DNA of 7,291 bases from Acidimicrobiales bacterium (GTDB taxonomy: Bacteria > Actinomycetota > Acidimicrobiia > Acidimicrobiales > SZUA-35), in the NCBI GenBank assembly GCA_013003325.1, contig JABDJU010000374.1:1-7291 (forward strand), in the 5' to 3' direction. A program made the position numbers and the translations under genes. Positions 5,747-7,291 of this stretch are shown one piece after another. The notes beneath the pieces were generated by a model. That model was not told the DNA's origin, did no database searches, and saw only the letters and a program-made list of their open reading frames with translations. Position 1 is the first letter of the stretch; every line of letters starts with the position of its first letter.

Positions 5747-7291
5747 GTGAGCGGCCCGCTGCCCGACTTTGAGTCCCTGGAGTGGTACCTCAAGGCTGCG
5801 ACTTACATGGCCCCCGGCCTGGCGCTAGCTGCAACGGTGCTAGCTGTCTTACCTGGTGATCGGAGTGGTGGGCTTACCGCAACCGCCTTGTTGGGCGCAT
5901 GTATTGGCGCGTGGCTTGTCGGCGCTGCCGCCTTCTTCCGGCCAGGCAACAATCCGTTCCAGACGAAGATGCTTATGGCCGGCGCCGCCTTGTTCTTGAT
6001 CGCCACATTCAGCCCGCTGCTGTTCTCAGATGACGACCCGGTCACCACGACGGAATTCACTTCCTGTGAAGATCAAGCAGATCTGTCTCGTAACGAGTGC
6101 GAGGCGCTCCGGTCGATATACCTTGCAGTCGGAGGTGCTGATTCGGCGCTAGGAAGTGAAGCCGGGTGGCTGCAGACCGCAACGCCGTGTTCCCAAGTAG
6201 AGGGAGCGGGATGGGAACACATCGAGTGCACAGGCGGCCGGGTTGTGTCGCTCGACTTGGCGGATCTCGGTCTCGAGGGTTTCCTCGCCCCTGAAGTCGG
6301 TGACCTCGGCGCTCTGGAAGTGCTTGACGTCTCAAGAAACATGCTCACTGGACCTCCCCCGGATTCGCTCGGCCAGTTGTCACGGCTTCTGATCTGCGAC
6401 TTGTCCATGAACCAGTGGCAACAGCCTGGGAATCGATTGCGCGAAATCCTGGACGCCCGCTGCCGCGGATGGAATGCGGGGCCTTTCTCCGACTGCGAGA
6501 GTATCCAGGGGCTGCCGCCCGCTGAGTGTCAAGCACTGGTCGCTATCTGGGACGGAACCGACGGCGAAGGTTGGCTGCCGAACGAATTTGTTTCGAATCC
6601 TGGAGACAACTGGCTGGTTACGGATACGCCTTGCGCAGGCGAGGAGCAGGGCTGGAGGGCCATAGTCTGCAGAAATGGACATGTTGAAGAGCTCTATCTG
6701 GGGAACATGAATCTTGTTGGAGAACTGCCAGAGAATGTGGGAGCGCTCGAGAACCTCAAGGTTCTCCACATATATGACAACGAGCTTGGAAAACAAGTTC
6801 CCTTGTCGCTTGCGTCCCTCGATCGGATCGAGGAGTGCTACTTGTGGGGAAATGAGTTCGACCTTCCGACCTCGAACGATGCCTTGAAGTTCTTGGATTC
6901 CTTATGTCGCTGGACTGCCGCGAACTCAGAGACGGGTTTTGCGGAGGGCGGTTTGGCACCGTTCGCCGTAATCGACTCCGTCGCCTCCCTGGACGGGCTG
7001 TCAGATGTCGCTGGGCTCGGACGGCGAGTGCTAGTACAGGGGCGAGCTGATTTGGGTGATGCGTTAGGTGGCCTTTGGATCCTCGCAGGTACGGCCGATA
7101 GTGGCGTTTCTCCCGATGAGGAGTGGTTCCCCCAGGGACCGCTGAAGACTCCGGGCGATTGGACACTGGAGGCCGTCTTGGGTCCTGAAGTCCTTCCCGA
7201 GGGCTTCGAGTCCCTCCCGTACACGCTTGCCGTGGTTAGAGCAGATCTAGCATCGCACGAAACTCTGATGGCGCACTTCGACAGTGGCGAA
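5747..7291 (+). CDS. Membrane-anchored protein with tandem LRRNT-LRR modules (open at right edge)
   Basis: The frame is open for 515 codons from GTG at 5747 to the last base, with no stop, so the C-terminus is missing. Three hydrophobic segments lie at about residues 18-36, 43-64 and 74-93. Positive charges in the loop between the second and third favour N-inside, C-outside. The ectodomain holds two copies of one module. Copy one (about 107-224) has C107, C118, PC148 and C161, then LRRs with LEVLDVSRNMLTGPPPDSLG. Copy two (about 250-371) has C250, C261, PC296 and C308, then LRRs with LKVLHIYDNELGKQVPLSLA. The PC-x-W-x-C arrangement followed by LRRs with G.lP resembles plant-type LRRNT plus LRR proteins. 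The cysteines probably form disulfides outside the cell. Residues about 426-500 form a beta-rich module with LWIL, WFPQGP, GDWTLEAVLG and YTLAVVRAD. The upstream limit is an in-frame TGA at 5702; GTG is the first usual start after it. Function is unknown; ligand or surface binding is likely. Confidence 0.85.
   Translation, partial: MSGPLPDFESLEWYLKAATYMAPGLALAATVLAVLPGDRSGGLTATALLGACIGAWLVGAAAFFRPGNNPFQTKMLMAGAALFLIATFSPLLFSDDDPVTTTEFTSCEDQADLSRNECEALRSIYLAVGGADSALGSEAGWLQTATPCSQVEGAGWEHIECTGGRVVSLDLADLGLEGFLAPEVGDLGALEVLDVSRNMLTGPPPDSLGQLSRLLICDLSMNQWQQPGNRLREILDARCRGWNAGPFSDCESIQGLPPAECQALVAIWDGTDGEGWLPNEFVSNPGDNWLVTDTPCAGEEQGWRAIVCRNGHVEELYLGNMNLVGELPENVGALENLKVLHIYDNELGKQVPLSLASLDRIEECYLWGNEFDLPTSNDALKFLDSLCRWTAANSETGFAEGGLAPFAVIDSVASLDGLSDVAGLGRRVLVQGRADLGDALGGLWILAGTADSGVSPDEEWFPQGPLKTPGDWTLEAVLGPEVLPEGFESLPYTLAVVRADLASHETLMAHFDSGE

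Noticed and set aside
5807..5809. ATG at 5807 as start of the LRR gene
   Set aside because: Starting there would cut into the first hydrophobic segment. GTG 5747 gives a whole segment and has a spaced -10-like motif.
6380..6796. Minus-strand open frame of 138 codons, and others at 6756-7224
   Set aside because: They lie opposite the continuous LRR frame, which has membrane segments, paired cysteines and repeats. The antisense products show no domain or membrane pattern.
5684..7291. Mobile element or defence island around the LRR gene
   Set aside because: There is no transposase, integrase, terminal repeat, TIR, caspase or nuclease motif in view. A composition shift alone is not enough.

Overview
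The window looks like chromosomal DNA from a high-GC actinobacterium. The pointers are GTG and TTG starts, GC-rich third positions, an actinobacterial-type HelD ATPase and an oxygen-dependent HemG/HemY. The plant-type LRR ectodomain makes me think of Acidimicrobiia, but that placement is an inference. I see no rRNA, tRNA, CRISPR array, transposase or integrase.

Minus strand, 3444 down to 1: a compact run of four genes. In transcription order they are a CrtA-like (spheroidene monooxygenase-like) protein, hemE (uroporphyrinogen decarboxylase), hemG (HemY/CgoX-type porphyrinogen oxidase), and the 5' end of lnt (apolipoprotein N-acyltransferase), which runs off the left edge. The gaps are 8, 4 and 58 nt, so at least the first three are probably one operon. 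HemE makes coproporphyrinogen III. If this organism uses the coproporphyrin-dependent heme route, the HemG-type enzyme is the very next step. The CrtA-like protein belongs to a family with a reported heme-containing member, which makes its lead position in a heme operon worth attention.

Positions 3445-3577: a divergent control region. Almost at its midpoint lies a perfect inverted repeat, TTGTGAA-N4-TTCACAA, which contains TGTGA-N6-TCACA, the classic CRP/GlxR-type operator. It could regulate both directions.

Plus strand, 3578-5683: a complete 701-aa HelD-like SF1 ATPase with all main helicase motifs. It starts at TTG behind a good Shine-Dalgarno sequence. HelD proteins bind RNA polymerase, remove it from DNA and, in some actinobacteria, give rifampicin tolerance.

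Plus strand, 5747-7291: a large open frame that begins at GTG and leaves the window at the right edge (515 codons seen, no stop). It encodes three N-terminal membrane segments, then two tandem copies of a cysteine-flanked LRRNT-plus-LRR module, then a beta-rich tail module. Its lower GC and rarer codons set it apart from its neighbours and suggest separate ancestry. It is the least conventional object here. I found no clear evidence of a complete new multi-gene system.
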